In this document: piece after piece, positions 1 to 18,264 of the stretch
Layout: each line of letters begins with the position of its first letter
How positions within the stretch are numbered: position 1 is the first letter of the stretch
NCBI GenBank assembly: GCA_033026295.1
Contig: CM065173.1
Location: forward strand, 9,672,517 to 9,736,516
Reading direction: 5' to 3'
Length of the DNA stretch: 64,000 nucleotides
Origin: Channa striata
Taxonomy: Eukaryota > Chordata > Actinopteri > Anabantiformes > Channidae
Made by a program: the position numbers and the translations under genes
Notes under the pieces: generated by a model
What the model was told of the DNA's origin: nothing
Databases searched by the model: none
Seen by the model: the letters and a program-made list of their open reading frames with translations, nothing else

Positions 1-212
1 TTTTTATCTCACGTTAACCCTGTGCCATTTCAAAAAAGCTCCTTCAAATGTGGCCTCCTTTTCACAGGACACAAAGGCTCTAATGTGTGGATCCTTCACG
101 GTCCAACCTATCCCAAGGCGCCTTTATTGTAAGTGAATAATGCAGACACGGGCCTGTTGAGTATAACAATACAGGTGTTCTTAAAGATAAACTTTAAGAA
201 GACTTAAAACCA

Positions 213-261
213 CAGAGGTTTCATCACTTGCTACGCTTGGTAGCAAGTGATGAAACCTCTG
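213..261. repeat. Perfect 21-bp inverted repeat with 7-nt loop
   Basis: Arm 213-233 (cagaggtttcatcacttgct + a) is exactly complementary to arm 241-261; the loop is cgcttgg. It lies in a glrb intron. Whether it is transcribed or is a replication-slippage product is unknown. Confidence 0.9.
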
Positions 262-3200
262 CAGCCTTCAAGGGATGCAGCCCCTGAATTGACACTACAA
301 ATAATTATTTTTCTTGTTTTAATCTAGTACTTACAGGACACATCACCTGTGAACATTTTGTACTGCTTTAACTTTAAGGGTATTTCTGTCAGCAGACCAC
401 TTTAACATGCTGAGTGAACCTCCACAGCTGCACAAAGGAAACATCCTCCTTTAACAGTCAACTCGCAGGAAACTGCACCGTCCAAGGGCCAAAGGTTATC
501 AATACAGCAACATGTGCTACAGCAAAACACCTCATTAGTGAGCTTATTAGAGAAGTTTCCACCTTCTCCTCGGTGGGAAAGTATCATTCCGACTTTGGGA
601 CATTTATTTTGATGGTGTCCCTCTAGCTGCTGTGGGACCAGGTGTGAGGAAACTCTATTAAAGCTGAATGTGAAGATGGATGACATGTCAAATAAAGTAG
701 CAGCTGTGTGTGTTGCATGTGCATTCCTGGGTAACAAATTACCTTCCACCTTCCATCCCTTCATTATTCCCACATTTGTGACACTGAAATTATTTTGATG
801 CAATAGCTTGTTTAAAGTCTGATAATACCAACATTTGTCATGGCTTCACGCTCGGCACTGCTGTTTCCTAATTAACGCGCCTCTATTTTCTCACACACTG
901 TTGAATGTTCTATGTTCTCCTGAAGCTGATAGTTATCTTATAACTGTGACTATCTAGTGTTCCAATGAGAAAGGAGCAAGAGCAGCTAAAATTGCTTTAC
1001 AGTACTTTGTTCGTGTTTAAATACAATATTTTATACTTTGGTGAACACTTTGAATCTTTTGGTGGCAAAAGTTTACAACAGCTGTGTGCAAGAAGATCAC
1101 CTATTCATTCCTATGGCCTGGAATAAAAATGCACAAGGTTTTTTAAAGTTAATTTTAGGTCAATCCAGTTTTTGGTCAAACTGCGCAACAAAACTCATCA
1201 AATCAAACCAGAATAGTACTAAACACTGGATAAGGTGTCTAAACAAGACGGTGTATTCATTTCTATTCATCTCCATTCCCAGGCTTATTCTGTGCTATTG
1301 TCTGTTGTTGTGTCTTGGCATGGGCACAAATGTTATGCTGTTGTGACTGTGTGGGGCCTCTGATTGTTGAAATCATAAGAAGGACATTTCCTTATAATCT
1401 TACAGCTGTATGGGCCTGTAGCAATCATGTGACTTGCAGTTCAATCTTTGGCTATTATTGCATATTCTGTTAAGGCACAAGGACAATTTTCAGACTTGAA
1501 TGTATCATCGGGAACAAAGTCAAAGCTGAGGTAACGCAAGCAATACTACAGATAGAAATCTCATATTAACTATGAACTCAGGGGTATTTAAGCCCATTGT
1601 CATTCAAGAGGATGGTTAATTTTAGACCTAAAAGTTAATCATAACAATATATAATCGTTTTTCTTCTAACCTAGACTCACCCTGAAGAAGTGACTAATTC
1701 TAAACGTAACATTAACCTGAAGTTGCCTTGTCTAACACTAATGCGATTTTTCTGTGTACATAAAGTCGTTTCTGTGATATCAAAAGGTGACGCACTTGGA
1801 GCATCCAAAACTGATGGCAAAGTGCACCTGCAGGGCCAATACCGGACACCATTGTTGCCCAGGGTGTCAGATCATGGCGCTCCTGGAGCGTCCAGTAGCG
1901 TCCAAAATAGTCAATATGATAAGCCAAAGGATGAACAAAGCGGCACAATTTGCCACCTTAGGAATTGTTGATACCTGGCGCTTCATGTTGATATCTGGCG
2001 CTGTGGGCATTTCAATAATTCAGACCATTTATTGTGGAAGTGTTTTATATATTATTGTCAAGATAAACAACTTATAATATCGTATAAACAGAAAAAAAAC
2101 CTATTGCGTATGTTAGACCACTTCCAAACAATGAAAAAATGCGAAAATGCAAGAAAGATGTAATGCATTTTTTTGTCGCCTGTAATTCTATGAGAAGAAA
2201 TGAAACCACATTAAAGGTTTCTTTCCTCACTGTTGTGCATCCATTACAAATAGACAGGAACAATTTCAAATAGTCAGCTAGCATCATTTTATTTACACAA
2301 GTCTTGGGATGGTTTATAAATTCAGGAATAGCCCAGAATGTGCTTTATTACGCTGCCAGTAAACAGTGTTTTTTTCTTTTATTTGTCAGTGCAGTGGTCA
2401 AATTGTTGATATCTTATTATGGAAGGCACTCTGTCATTTCTATTCAACCTAAACTCAGGCGCCACCCGCCAACAGCCCAAACAGCTCCTGCTGGCTCTTG
2501 TCCGTCTCACACAGACACGGGCCAATTCCTGCACCTTCGGCCTTCTGAAAACCAGACAAGGAAATATATCTTCCCTCTGGCTCGCTATCAAGCTGCCAGT
2601 GCTGCATTCGATTCCGGAGAGATTTAACGCAGTAATCAACGAGGGAAACTCCAGCTGAGAAGCAGTAAAAACACACGCGCATAGCTACAATTTATTTTAA
2701 CTCGCAACATCAAATTAGTAATCCTTCTCTCGAAGAATAAAATCATAGAGCGAAAATAAATGTGTTAACTACAGCAGCGTTTGACGGAGTGAGGTGTGAA
2801 TGATGAGAGAGGCTTTCCTGAGATCAGATACACCACCGAGTGAAAAATGAAAGGGTAGAGGTGACCAGCTGGCTCCTCTTTCTCCTCTAAATTCATGTTA
2901 AACCTTTCTCACTTTCAAACTCCTTCTGTGATTCCTTGGGTGTCCAGGGGGAAGAGGAAAGACATAAGCGACCACCAGAGAGTCCCTCTGTCTCAGTCTG
3001 TCTCTCACATTTTCGTATTTGTGGTCTTTTTCTGACTTGTCTTTGAAGATACTCATCTCTGATCATTATTAAGCTTTGTTCTCATTTTTGATCTTTGTAC
3101 CTCTACAACACTTTTCTTTTTCCATTCTTCATTTAGTTTGGCTCACTTCCTTTCTAATAATGTTTTACTCTTCTTCCTTCCTTCCTTCTGTCTTTCACTT

Positions 3201-3536
3201 TGAAGGCTTGTGCCCCTCTCTTTTAGGGGTATGACTATATTCTGACCTCGTGAGAAACTACTCATATTTTTATTATTATTATCCAGATGTATTTCCTTTT
3301 CTTCCTCTCCATCTGTTCCCATCTCCATCAAATCTAAACTATTTTAAATACATTTTTCTAACAGTGCTGCATAACTTTCACATTCTCTTTAGGACCTTTG
3401 GGTTTGTTTGGAACATCACTGCTCATGGAATGAACTATGACATCACTAAACGCTGCCCAGACACCATCCAGTCCTGGAACAGAAGGCTAGGAGGAGAAAT
3501 CTAGTTCTCTGTCTCTTAGCTGTGAAGACAACTGGC

Positions 3537-3655
3537 CAATCCATCCATTATCTCAACCCCTAATCCTGTTTAGGGTCTCGAGGGGCTGGAGCCTATTCCA
3601 GCTATCATGGTGCAAGAGGCAGGGTCCAGCCTGGACAGATCGCTGACTAATTTCA
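3537..3655 (-). mobile_element. SINE-like teleost repeat fragment (3' part, inverted)
   Basis: The segment begins ccatccattatctcaaccc, followed by taatcctgtttagggtct and ggctggagcctattccagct, then a 'gaggcagggtccagcctggac' type block written here in part. This is the reverse complement of the 3' portion of a very common fish repeat. Its forward copies are seen at 44341 and 63330. Confidence 0.7.
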
Positions 3656-4718
3656 GGGGCACTGGCACTATATGCCATAACTAAAACTGGTCTTGTTCAT
3701 ACTTACATTTAGAAGCCAAAAGATCCTGTAAATGTACTGTTTTAGCCACTGTAAAAAGTCCTTCACCTGCCCCTACTTTACTTCGAAATTTATATAGTTT
3801 TTAAAATGCCAAAATTTTAAAGGTTGTAAAAAATATATATAATTTTAAAGGTATTATTTGATATTTCTACATTTTGTTCAGTAGTTTTTGACATAATTTG
3901 TATGACTTAGCATCTTAGCGTCTCACAAAACACAGACACTCCTAATCAATGCAGCTGCTTACACAAAACACGCTCACATGTGTCACACATGTAAACGTAA
4001 AGTAAAGTGGATTTTTAGGTCTCAAATCTATTTTTCTGCATTTATGCTCAAACCACTCTGATTGGGTATTAGGCTCAAAGAAAAATTCGTAACACAGATG
4101 ACCGACACTTTGTTCTGGATCCGAACACCTTCTGTGAAAACACACAGTACCAAATGCTGTTGCTAATGTGCTGCTCATGACACGTTTTCTTCTACTCTGC
4201 CATCAGTTATTCTACATGACTTTTTTGGGGAATTACGCTTCCTAGATTTTAAATTGCAAATCTGTCCCAGAAAGAATAGGATATAAGACAGAATGAAGTC
4301 AAACTGTGGACTTCTTCCCTCTATGCTGCATTAATTTCAATTATCTTGCCACATGATTGAATATAACAGAGAGGCAGCTCCTCCCAGCAGCTTTACATTA
4401 AAACACACTTGTAGGATGGGCTTATTAGAAATCTTCAGGAATGTTCCCTTTTATTGTTTCCAAAGTGATCAAAAGTCGACCCAGCACCGTCCTTGAGTTT
4501 AATTTGTTCATTAGCATTCAAACTGCATGTCTTTATCAGCAATTAAGCCATCAGATAAATGAGGCATGAAAAAGCTGTCTTCAGTTTTTTGCTAAATGGT
4601 GTGATACTGTCTACAAAACATGCCCACACATTCTTCCTTAAATATTCTCGGAAAAAACAGTGTTCGGCTCTGACCCACTGCTTCTGATTGGCAGAAGTAT
4701 TGATTGTCATTACAGTTA

Positions 4719-9570
<4,852 letters not shown>

Positions 9571-9587
9571 TCTGGTGTGCACTGAGC

Positions 9588-12512
9588 CTGTTGAAGAAAA
9601 AACAAACTGTTTAAATAAAGAGGAGAAGACAAAGCGTTTTAAGCAGTCGGGCCTGGCGGTGTGCAATGTTTTCCCATCACATTCAACAAATCCCAATTAT
9701 TTGCCCACGTGACAAAAAAGACAGTGGCTATAAAAGCCTTTGTCCTGCATTTCCTGACGTTCCCCTTTTCTCTGCAAGCATGGCACACTCAGTAAATGAA
9801 ATGTAAATGAATCATTCTGACAAGGTCTAATCAAGCAGAATAAATTCAAGCATAAATCCAATCAGTGGAGTATTGCACCTGAATAACGATGGGCATTCAG
9901 GACTCACCAGGAGAATGTGACCTCTAAAGGGAATATTACCTAACAATCAGAAACCCTCTCCCTGCAGAGAAGTAATTGAGAGAAGCTGCTGTTTTCTGCA
10001 TTAAGCTGTAGATTCTCTTTATTAGGCTCCCTAGAAACCGTTTGAGCTACGACAGCTGCGGTGTTAAAGTTCAATCCTTTCTAACATTGCAAATACTACA
10101 AAAAGTATGATATAATGTGGCCCTGCGTGTGTAGCATAAATCCAAAGCCTGGTGTAACAGTACTACAACTATACAAACAGTATACAAATACACACAGGAG
10201 GAGCAATTTTGCATTTCTTGATCGGGCCATTAATCAGCTGGCAGCTGTAGTACCTGTGTGAATCATTTCCCAGGAAAGCAGTGTCCATTTGTTACAGAGG
10301 GACACTGAGACCAACAGCAAACCCTCCATTCTCCACCTCCCAGCCCTGCCAGCAAGACTGTATATTAACTGAAGCAGTTTATTGTCTAGACAGAGACACC
10401 CTCTCTCTCTTCCTCGCTGCCTCGGCTCAGTAACTCTCTGTCTGCTGCTCGCCGGCACGTTGATCATCATGTTCTCCGGCTACAAAACATCTCCGCTGCT
10501 CGGCTGCAACGTTTTAGTTTTTTTTTTTTTTTTTGTCTTTTTCTTTTCGCCGTACCTGAACTTTACCAATCGGGAAAATTCACACCACGTGGGAGTTCTG
10601 TTGGCGATTCCACTGCCACATACATCAGCGCTGACCCACATATCAGATGGCAACAGCTGAGGCGATGGTGAAAGTTTGACTTGGCAAACAACCACATTTC
10701 TAAGAAGCCGTTTCTTATGTGACCCATAAATCCTGTGTCTCATCTCTCTTGCCTCTGGCTTTGCTCTTTATCACGACTCCCACAATGACTATGCATGCCC
10801 CTGTTGTAATTAATAGAGCTGTATGATTTACAATTACAATATGAGCACTGGCACGAACATGCAGAACATTATGGCACCAGCTCCCAATCTCATTGGCTTA
10901 TGTCCAAGTAATGCTTCATTTCTTTGTCATTGTCCCATTGTAACAAGACAATGTTTTTATTAAAAGATGTCTTTACTGATTTTGAATTTGTTTCTTTTGG
11001 TTGCACTTTGTGCAGTTCATGTAAACAAATGTCATTAAACTGAAAAGCTGAAAAATGTCTCCCATTATCAGTCAGAGGAACCTTCAGTTCAGATTATTTC
11101 ATCTTTTCGCTCACACTAGGAAGTTTGTGATCATGGTAAAACCTCCTTTTCCAGAACTCCTGCAAATGACATTATCTGAAATCCTAAGCATGAAAAACTC
11201 CTCTGACTGATGTCATCTAGAGGAGTTTTTCAGCTAAAAGCGGAGAAATAATTTAATATAGGGAAGTCAGAGGGAAGTTTGTAAGCATAAATGTACATTT
11301 ACACCTAAACTAAAGCCATAGAAAGCAAGTGGAAAATGGGTGAAATTGTCCTTTAACTGTGAGCGTATTAACTAGAAAAAGTTTCCCTCTGAAATGTCTG
11401 AAAAATTTGTTTTTAGGTTTTGTCTTCTGTGGTTCTAGTCTGTGATTTATCTCATCAGGGTTTACCTTGAAATCCTAGAGGTCCTTAGATTTTCATGATT
11501 TAACAGTTTTAATTAGAAAATAAGTAAAACTCTTCACCACAAAGCATGATTTTGTGCAGGGGGAATGTTGCTTCTAGTTCATGCAATTGAAAATCTTATG
11601 TCATTAAATGCAAGGATTTTGAAACCAGTGTCCCTCCCAAAACGGAAATCACTGCCTTAAGTTTATCGAGTTAGATTTGTCACATATTGGATAACAGTTG
11701 TGTGTTTAATTTCTTCAAACTTGTAAACGTTGCCGTTAGTCTGAAGCTGGCTGTCTAATAATTTACAAGATACATAAACAATACATGCATAAATACAGAT
11801 AGGCATGCCCGCTCCTGTAAAACTGTTCAGCTGAGAGCAGGTCCACAGCCTGACCTTGGCACTGCCCGACTCAACTCTGTGCCACCACTGAGGAACATTG
11901 TCCTTGCTGGGTTTTTACTACTGGCAATGTTAAACCTGCAGCAGCCTGTCAGCAGTCGGCAGTGAGTCAGGCAGCCTTACATGGTCTGCCCCATGGGTCC
12001 AAGGTCAGCACACGTGACCTCATCCGCAGCACATTTTTAGATTCTGGGCCATGCAACTGTCGGAATATCACTTAGTCCTGGAAAGCGATGAGAACATGTG
12101 GCTAAATTTGTGAATGTAGGCAGTTACATTTTATTTTACATTTGAATCCACATAAAGAGCTGTGGGTTAAGGCCTGTTGTGTGCGCATCAAAACACTGGG
12201 AAACGCTGATTATAAGGAGCCACTCGCAACCTGTGGCTGCACGTCTCACCGGGTTCGTTGGTGACCAGAGAAAAGTGAGTCACAGAATCTGACACTCGCC
12301 CAGAGCCGTGTGATGCGAAGAGCAGAGGGACTGGAGGGAGAGAGGAACATGGCAAACAGCGACCACCATGACAGGGGGGAAGGGGGAGGGGGGTGCAGGG
12401 AGAGGATGCCAATACATATGAACGCGATCAGGCGGGACCCAGGAGCGCTGGTTCCGGTTCCGAACGGGGGAAAAAGGCGAAAGTCACAAACAAGACGCAC
12501 ATTCCCACTTAC
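9588..12512 (-). other. glrb intron between leader exon and first coding exon
   Basis: About 2.9 kb if the leader donor at 12512 is used. It contains a poly-T tract (10518-10534) and copy A of a local direct repeat (10970-11356). Nothing coding is recognised. Confidence 0.55.
10970..11356 (+). repeat. Dispersed repeat, copy A
   Basis: About 390 bp, collinear with copy B at 13634-14018. Shared blocks include gcttcttttggtt-like, ggaacctttagttcagatta-like, tatagggaagtcag, aatgtacattaacac-like and tagaaagcaagtggaaaat. Inside lies a perfect 13-bp inverted repeat (gaaaaactcctct / agaggagtttttc, near 11192-11231). The family is unknown to me. No coding capacity. Confidence 0.8.
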
Positions 12513-12700
12513 CGTTGGGCTTTTATCGCCTCTCGGTTCCTTAGAAAAGTCGGTCCGGTAAAGCTGACTGCAAATGCTCGTTAACACAGCGTCTGAGAGC
12601 AGCCGCGTTCTTTCCCATTCTGCTCTCCGCTCTCTCCCCACGGAAGCTATTTGTTGAATGGCTCTTAGAAGAAGAAGAAGAAAAAAAAAGTTACATCTCG
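12513..12700 (-). other. glrb: Probable non-coding first exon (5' UTR) of glrb; 5' boundary approximate
   Basis: The first coding exon begins with an acceptor, so at least one upstream leader exon is needed. On the minus strand a strong donor, CCCAACG|GTAAGTG, sits with its GT at 12512-12511 at the edge of the CpG-rich region. The sequence just before it (about 12513-12700) is a plausible leader. It contains a minus-strand ATG near 12620 opening a short upstream ORF. The transcription start cannot be fixed from sequence, and another donor could be used. Confidence 0.5.
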
Positions 12701-13060
12701 GCAAATTGCCAATTTTCTTTTCAATTTCGGCGCGCTGCTCGTTGTTTTCTGGAGCCGCGGTGTCTACGGCTGCTGCCCTTTCGCCTCAGCTCGGGAAACC
12801 CAAGATGGAGGATGCGTGTACCTGTCATGCAACATGCGCAGTAGCGGCCGCACGGAGCCCGACAGCATCATCAGTCCTCCCATCAGCACCACGGACAGCC
12901 GCTCCCCGCCGCCGTGAGGAGCGCGGAGTCGTGACGCACGGCAGCAACAAAAAAAAAAAAGAGAAGAAGAAGAAGAAACGCGGTCATTCACGTGACAGAC
13001 AGTGTCTCCGCGGCGTTTGGCACAGGGGGGTCGTCAACGGCAGACAGCCATGACTGGGGA
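12560..13060 (-). promoter_or_regulatory. CpG-rich promoter region of glrb
   Basis: This stretch is markedly richer in G+C and CpG than its AT-rich surroundings (for example around 12728-12770, 12840-12935 and 13000-13040). It holds a YY1-like site, caagatggag, at 12801-12810 and an NRF1-like half site, catgcgcag, near 12833-12841. Both are common in TATA-less promoters. It lies just upstream (minus sense) of the predicted glrb leader exon. Short A/AGA-rich simple repeats interrupt it at 12668-12690 and 12949-12978. Direction of transcription is inferred from glrb; I see no gene starting on the plus strand. Confidence 0.6.
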
Positions 13061-13301
13061 GCGCTGTCACTGGGATTGGACAACGGACACGGCGAAAATT
13101 CATTACGCAAATATCACTTTTGATATCGGATGGAATTTATTTATTGTATATTTACAAATGTAGTTGTTCAAAGGGCTGACGGAAGGACCAACCGTGTCTA
13201 CGTGCAAATACGCCAATGGTTTGCACATCTTTCAGGCAAATGGTGACATAACGTGAAACAGCCTTTCAGTAATAAAGTGATATTATCTTAGATTTATTTA
13301 A

Positions 13302-13321
13302 TTGTTTGTTTGTTTGTTTGT
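13302..13321 (+). repeat. (TTTG)n simple repeat
   Basis: About five units of ttgt/tttg in the intergenic region just beyond the glrb promoter. Confidence 0.8.
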
Positions 13322-13633
13322 CTACGCATCTCGAAGAGGCTGGCACACAGGCTGTTTCCGGTGTTTCTAACTTGGTGATGCTGACATCACGGCACAGAGG
13401 AGGCTGTGATGGAGCTGCTGCTGCTCTTTCTTCTTGTCAATGAAGACACAAGTTAGATGCCAAAGTTCAGAAGTAGACATGGGCTTTGCCACACTTCATC
13501 TCAACCTTAACCATTATTGATCCATGACCTACCCCTTCCAAGTCTTGGAAATTAACATGCACCCTGAAGACAGCCCTTTGTGGCTCTGGATGTATGTTTA
13601 GGCTCACTGTCATACTGCACAATGAATGTGGGC

Positions 13634-14018
13634 CTTCACTGATTTGGAACTTGCTTCTTTTGGTTCTAGATTGGGAGGTTTGTTTCATAAATGCCACAAA
13701 TTAAAATATCTCTCTACTTCTAGCTGAAAATGCCTCCAGGTGACATCACTTGGAGGAACCTTTAGTTCAGATTATAATTCTTTTTGCTTACGCTATAAAG
13801 TTTGTAATTATGATCAACCGACTTTTTCAGAGCTGCCATCATCTGAACTCCTAATGATGAAAAATGTCTCCATGTGATGTCATCTGCAGGAGTTTTTCAG
13901 CTAGAGGCAGAGAAATATTTGGATATAGGGAAGTCAGGGGGAAGCTTAAAATCATTAATGTACATTAACACCCTAAACTGAGGCCGTAGAAAGCAAGTGG
14001 AAAATCACCTTTTAAGCC
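13634..14018 (+). repeat. Dispersed repeat, copy B
   Basis: Same orientation as copy A at 10970-11356 and diverged by scattered substitutions and small indels. The internal hairpin is decayed here (gaaaaatgtctcc / gcaggagtttttc). The two copies flank the glrb promoter. Confidence 0.8.
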
Positions 14019-17000
14019 TTTTACTGCAACTGAAATTCAGTTTTTTGCTGTGATGTCACATATTATTGATCTAAACAAACATGCGAAAAGGAGGAAGAAA
14101 CACTGTCAACACAAGCTCAGTTTATTAGCTGTGCTTGAAGCTTGTAACATCATTTGATTGCAGGTAGAGAGACATTTATGTCTGTTTGTGCTGAGAAAAG
14201 ATGCAAATCTCCAGTGTCATGACAACCAAGAATGCTATTAAAAGGACATTGTGGTAGGGTTGTTTTTCCTTTGCAGTCATCTTCTACTGGACTGTCTATC
14301 GGTGGTTTCATTATGGTTCATTTCATTTTGGCAGAGGGTGATCCTGTGGTTGAGATTTCCCCGTCTGAATTAAAGTATGTGTAAATGAATGAATGGTTTA
14401 TGATGGAGGAATGTTTTAACTAACAGTTGCAAACCCATCAAATCTTCTCACTTGCTATAGTCATAGTGTTTAGATTCATATAGACTCCGTGAGCCAAACT
14501 ATACAGTGTAAAGGGATTTTATGCAGCGTGTATAGAACTTTTATGTGGCACATGATTGATGTACAAAGTACAAAGCAGCCTGTGCAGAGCTGAGCTTTCT
14601 GCTAGTTGGGACTATCAAAATGTGTTTCTGCTTTAGATTTGAAAGCAGAAAAGCTCAGCTAAGAAATGTTAAATACGGTTTGTCCTTGTCTGACAATATG
14701 TGCTGGTAGGTGAGTATGTGCTGAGATTTCTTCTCTTCAATGCTTTTAAAACTGGTTTGGGTGAGGGGTGCCCTCCCTGCTGTTTGACCTGAGGGAATTT
14801 AATTTTTTAAAACAAGCGGCTGAGTTGATTTTCAAGGTGATGATAGAAGTCACTTGTAATGTTTTGTGTGCTACAAATAAAATTCCCTCCACAGATTTGG
14901 CATTTGTTTCTATAAACCACAACATGCACATGGATTTGGCTGCAAGCATAACTGCTCTACATGAAGAACTGTTTACAAATGTCAGAACTGTTTGTGTCAT
15001 TTTTCTTTCGTTCTGTGAGTTCGGTTGAAATGAATTGAAATGAAGAGCTGAACAGGAAGCCTCGTCTTTTGTTCTTGCAGTGAAAATAAAATCCATTGCA
15101 GAAACAAATGAGCTGATTTCCCACAGTTTTAATCCATATCTCATTCATCACTCCATGTCAAACAACTTGGGCGGCCTTTGCACAACGATCCCTGTAGTAT
15201 AATTTTGACTGACAAGACATTCCATTTGCATACACAAATTAATCAGCACCATATGCATAGAGATTAATGATTTATGTCTGGGGGGGCATGGTTCTGCCGT
15301 TACAATCAAGAGGCAGGCACTCGGGCACAAAAATCCTTTTGTCTTGTGCAGAAAACTGTTCGCTCGCTAGCTACGAACCACGTGTGCGATCAAAAACCAC
15401 GGGCCATTCCGTTCCTAGAGGAGACAGCCACGTTTTTCTACTAAACATCTTGTTTTTTCATTTTGTGCTGCTAAGTAGCATGTTTGTTTTCAATTCCAAA
15501 TGATGGATTGTTCTTTGACTCAACCCAGAGGAGCTCAGTGGACATAATTTTAGATCAGTGACATGATTAATTGCTTGGAAGAGGAACAAGAAGCATGTGA
15601 ACGCTGTCAGTGTGAATGACGCATTAATGTAAATCACGATGAAGGGGATGAAAAAAGAGGGCAGTCAATGCAATGGGATTTGCGTATATGTGTATTTGAT
15701 AAATTTTCCACTGGACCTGGGCAAAGAGAATGAAAATAGTGAATGAAAATTTATGAAGTTGGGCTGTCACTTCTGCTAAGTGTAAATCCAGGATGAGATC
15801 CGATGTGCACTCCTCAAGGGAAATCACTTTTCCTTTGTTTTGCCAGGACATTTTGAATTTAACAACCACCATTTTTATGCATGTAGGCCAAACAGAACGC
15901 TTACTGTACATGAACATGGTGGTTCTAATCTTGCTTTCCTACAAAAGAGCCAATTACTATGTCTACATCAGGTTTGAGGAAGAAAGTCTTTTATTTTCCC
16001 TAGTCAACTGTCAGTTTACTGCGCTGCGTCTTTCAGCAGCGCACTCCATTGCGTACAGTGACCAGTGTTGATGCCTCATGTGCACTTACAGTACAGTAAG
16101 TGTAGACATGAACAGAGTTGCAGGCTTGCAGATGTTCACCCTCATATAATCCATCACAGCACAGGGCTGTGCTCCAGGACAATATTGTATTGATGGAGTT
16201 TGGCAGTGCAGTAGATTTGACCCTGGGATCATTAAATAAGCAGATTGCCATAATGGAAACTGAGTCTTCCCTGTCAGCAGATGTTTAGTAAGAGCAGCTC
16301 AAACCAAGATTATGATGGAGGCATCAGTCCAGAAGGCTGCTCAGCGGGAGAGCTCCTTCCCAATATTTCTGGACTTCACTGCACTCTGGCATAAGGAGGG
16401 AAATCCTCAAGGAGTAAAGAGTTTCTTTCCAAAGAGAGATGTCCAACATCCTTGCACTGAGTAAAAGTATGACAAGCTTCAATTTAATTCCATAGTACAC
16501 CAGAAGGTTTGCGCGGCTGTTTTTCCACCTCTGTATTATTGTGTTGTACGGGTGTCTCTTTCTGTTTCGTCTTTCTTGTATATTTTATTGAGATGTCTCA
16601 TCTAGAAAGCTGCTGCACAAATAAACTTTCCTTATGTATTTCTATCTGGTTTATAAGCTCTTTGGTTTATAAAACCAGTCAGTTAACTCTACTTCACTAC
16701 TACTACTTCATGTGACATGAATATACTAAACATTTTACTCCCCTACATATGTTTAAAAGATATAGGGACTTGGTGTTTTTTTATATCAGACTATATATAT
16801 AATTTTTCATCAGTTGATTGCGTGTGTGTAAGTTAGTATTAATATTTTAAAAAATTATAAAATACACACACCAAAAATCATCCAATTAAAAACCTTCTTA
16901 TTTTTCTTCCACTACTGCAGAAACAAGATTATTTCATTATATGAAGCTTTTTGAGGCTGTGGTATGGTGTGTTAATGTTCTTTTATGTAATCAAGTCCTA

Positions 17001-18250
17001 CTGTATGTTTAATGATTTCAGTGTGAGACATACAAACAGACATGTGTACCGTTGATTTGAAAAAATATATATTACTGACCCGTAACACTGACAGGTTACA
17101 TACTCAGACAGAGTGAAACCATACAGTTTCTGGCAAAATCTGAGAATCAACAGCTTGCCATCATGGTGACTGTCAGGGTCAGTTGCTCTATGAGCCAAAT
17201 GTTAACAACAAATCTTGCACTGAAAAACACCAGCATAACTCATACACTGTGGTAATGTTGAAACTTAAATATGTGTGAAGGTGAAGGTGAAGGGTCCAAC
17301 CTTCCTGCAAATGCTTTTATGGCAATTGTGAAATTTTCCAAACCATTTGCCCAGCTGTCAACAATTGTCCTTGGGGCAAAAAACTGGCTGTAGCCTGTAG
17401 GGGCACCACCAGGGGGCTCTGGTTTCAAAGCCAAATGCAGCCAGGGGCAATTGATCACCACGATCCCACAGTTTCCACATTCCAGACTTGGGCACAAGAA
17501 AATACTTTAATACTCATACTACTTAAGTGTCTCAGTGTGTCCACAAACTGAAGGGCACAGCAAACATGAACACAGTCTTGTATCAGGAACTCATCAACCA
17601 CTATAGCAAAAGTAAAATGTCTTCATTTGCTATACATTCTGAGAAAATGTGAGTCATTTCTTTCTGAATTTTTCTGCTGGCACATTTCCCAACGACAATG
17701 CAAACCACAGACAACTCCTCGCAGGACAGTGCAGCTGCTGACTAGGTGTTTCCATTTACATGAAGTCATCTCAAAGGCCCTTTTCTTCAAGGTGCAATAA
17801 TGAGCTGCAATCTGGATTTAGCAAATACGTCCACTCCCTTGTGTTTCATTCCATTTCACCTGGAGCAAACTGATCGTTCACAGACACTGTGACAGATAAG
17901 TTGAGTAACACACACTGACTGAGAGAGGGCATTTGTTTGTTTGACAGTGTGTGTCCTGAAAAGGCAAGGGAGCCCTATGGGATTTTGCCGGGAGCCGACA
18001 ACTGTGAATTCTCTATTGTATACACTTCCATCTCCAGGCTGCCGGGTGGACACAGAGCCCTCCCGGTTGGCATGCCTCCGAATGTTAGCCGTGACCCGAA
18101 AGGTCTGCCTTGTTTCTTATTTCCTTTGTTTATTATAATTCTTTGTATCAAAAACTCCACATTTCGCAGGACCACCAAGGAAGCAGCAATCAAATGTGGA
18201 CAACAAGACAAAATACCCGAGCTTTTACAGACAAAACCTCAAGGAGAGAA

Positions 18251-18264
18251 TGTGTGTGTGTGTG
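18251..18264 (+). repeat. (TG)n simple repeat
   Basis: Seven TG units in the intergenic region upstream of pdgfc. Confidence 0.8.

Noticed and set aside
402..803. 133-codon minus-strand frame in the glrb intron
   Set aside because: No known domain, no splice context matching GLRB, and ordinary intron composition.
12246..12704. 152-codon minus-strand frame over the glrb leader
   Set aside because: It is GC-rich leader and promoter sequence with a hydrophobic, low-complexity start, is cut by the predicted donor at 12512, and has no similarity that I know.
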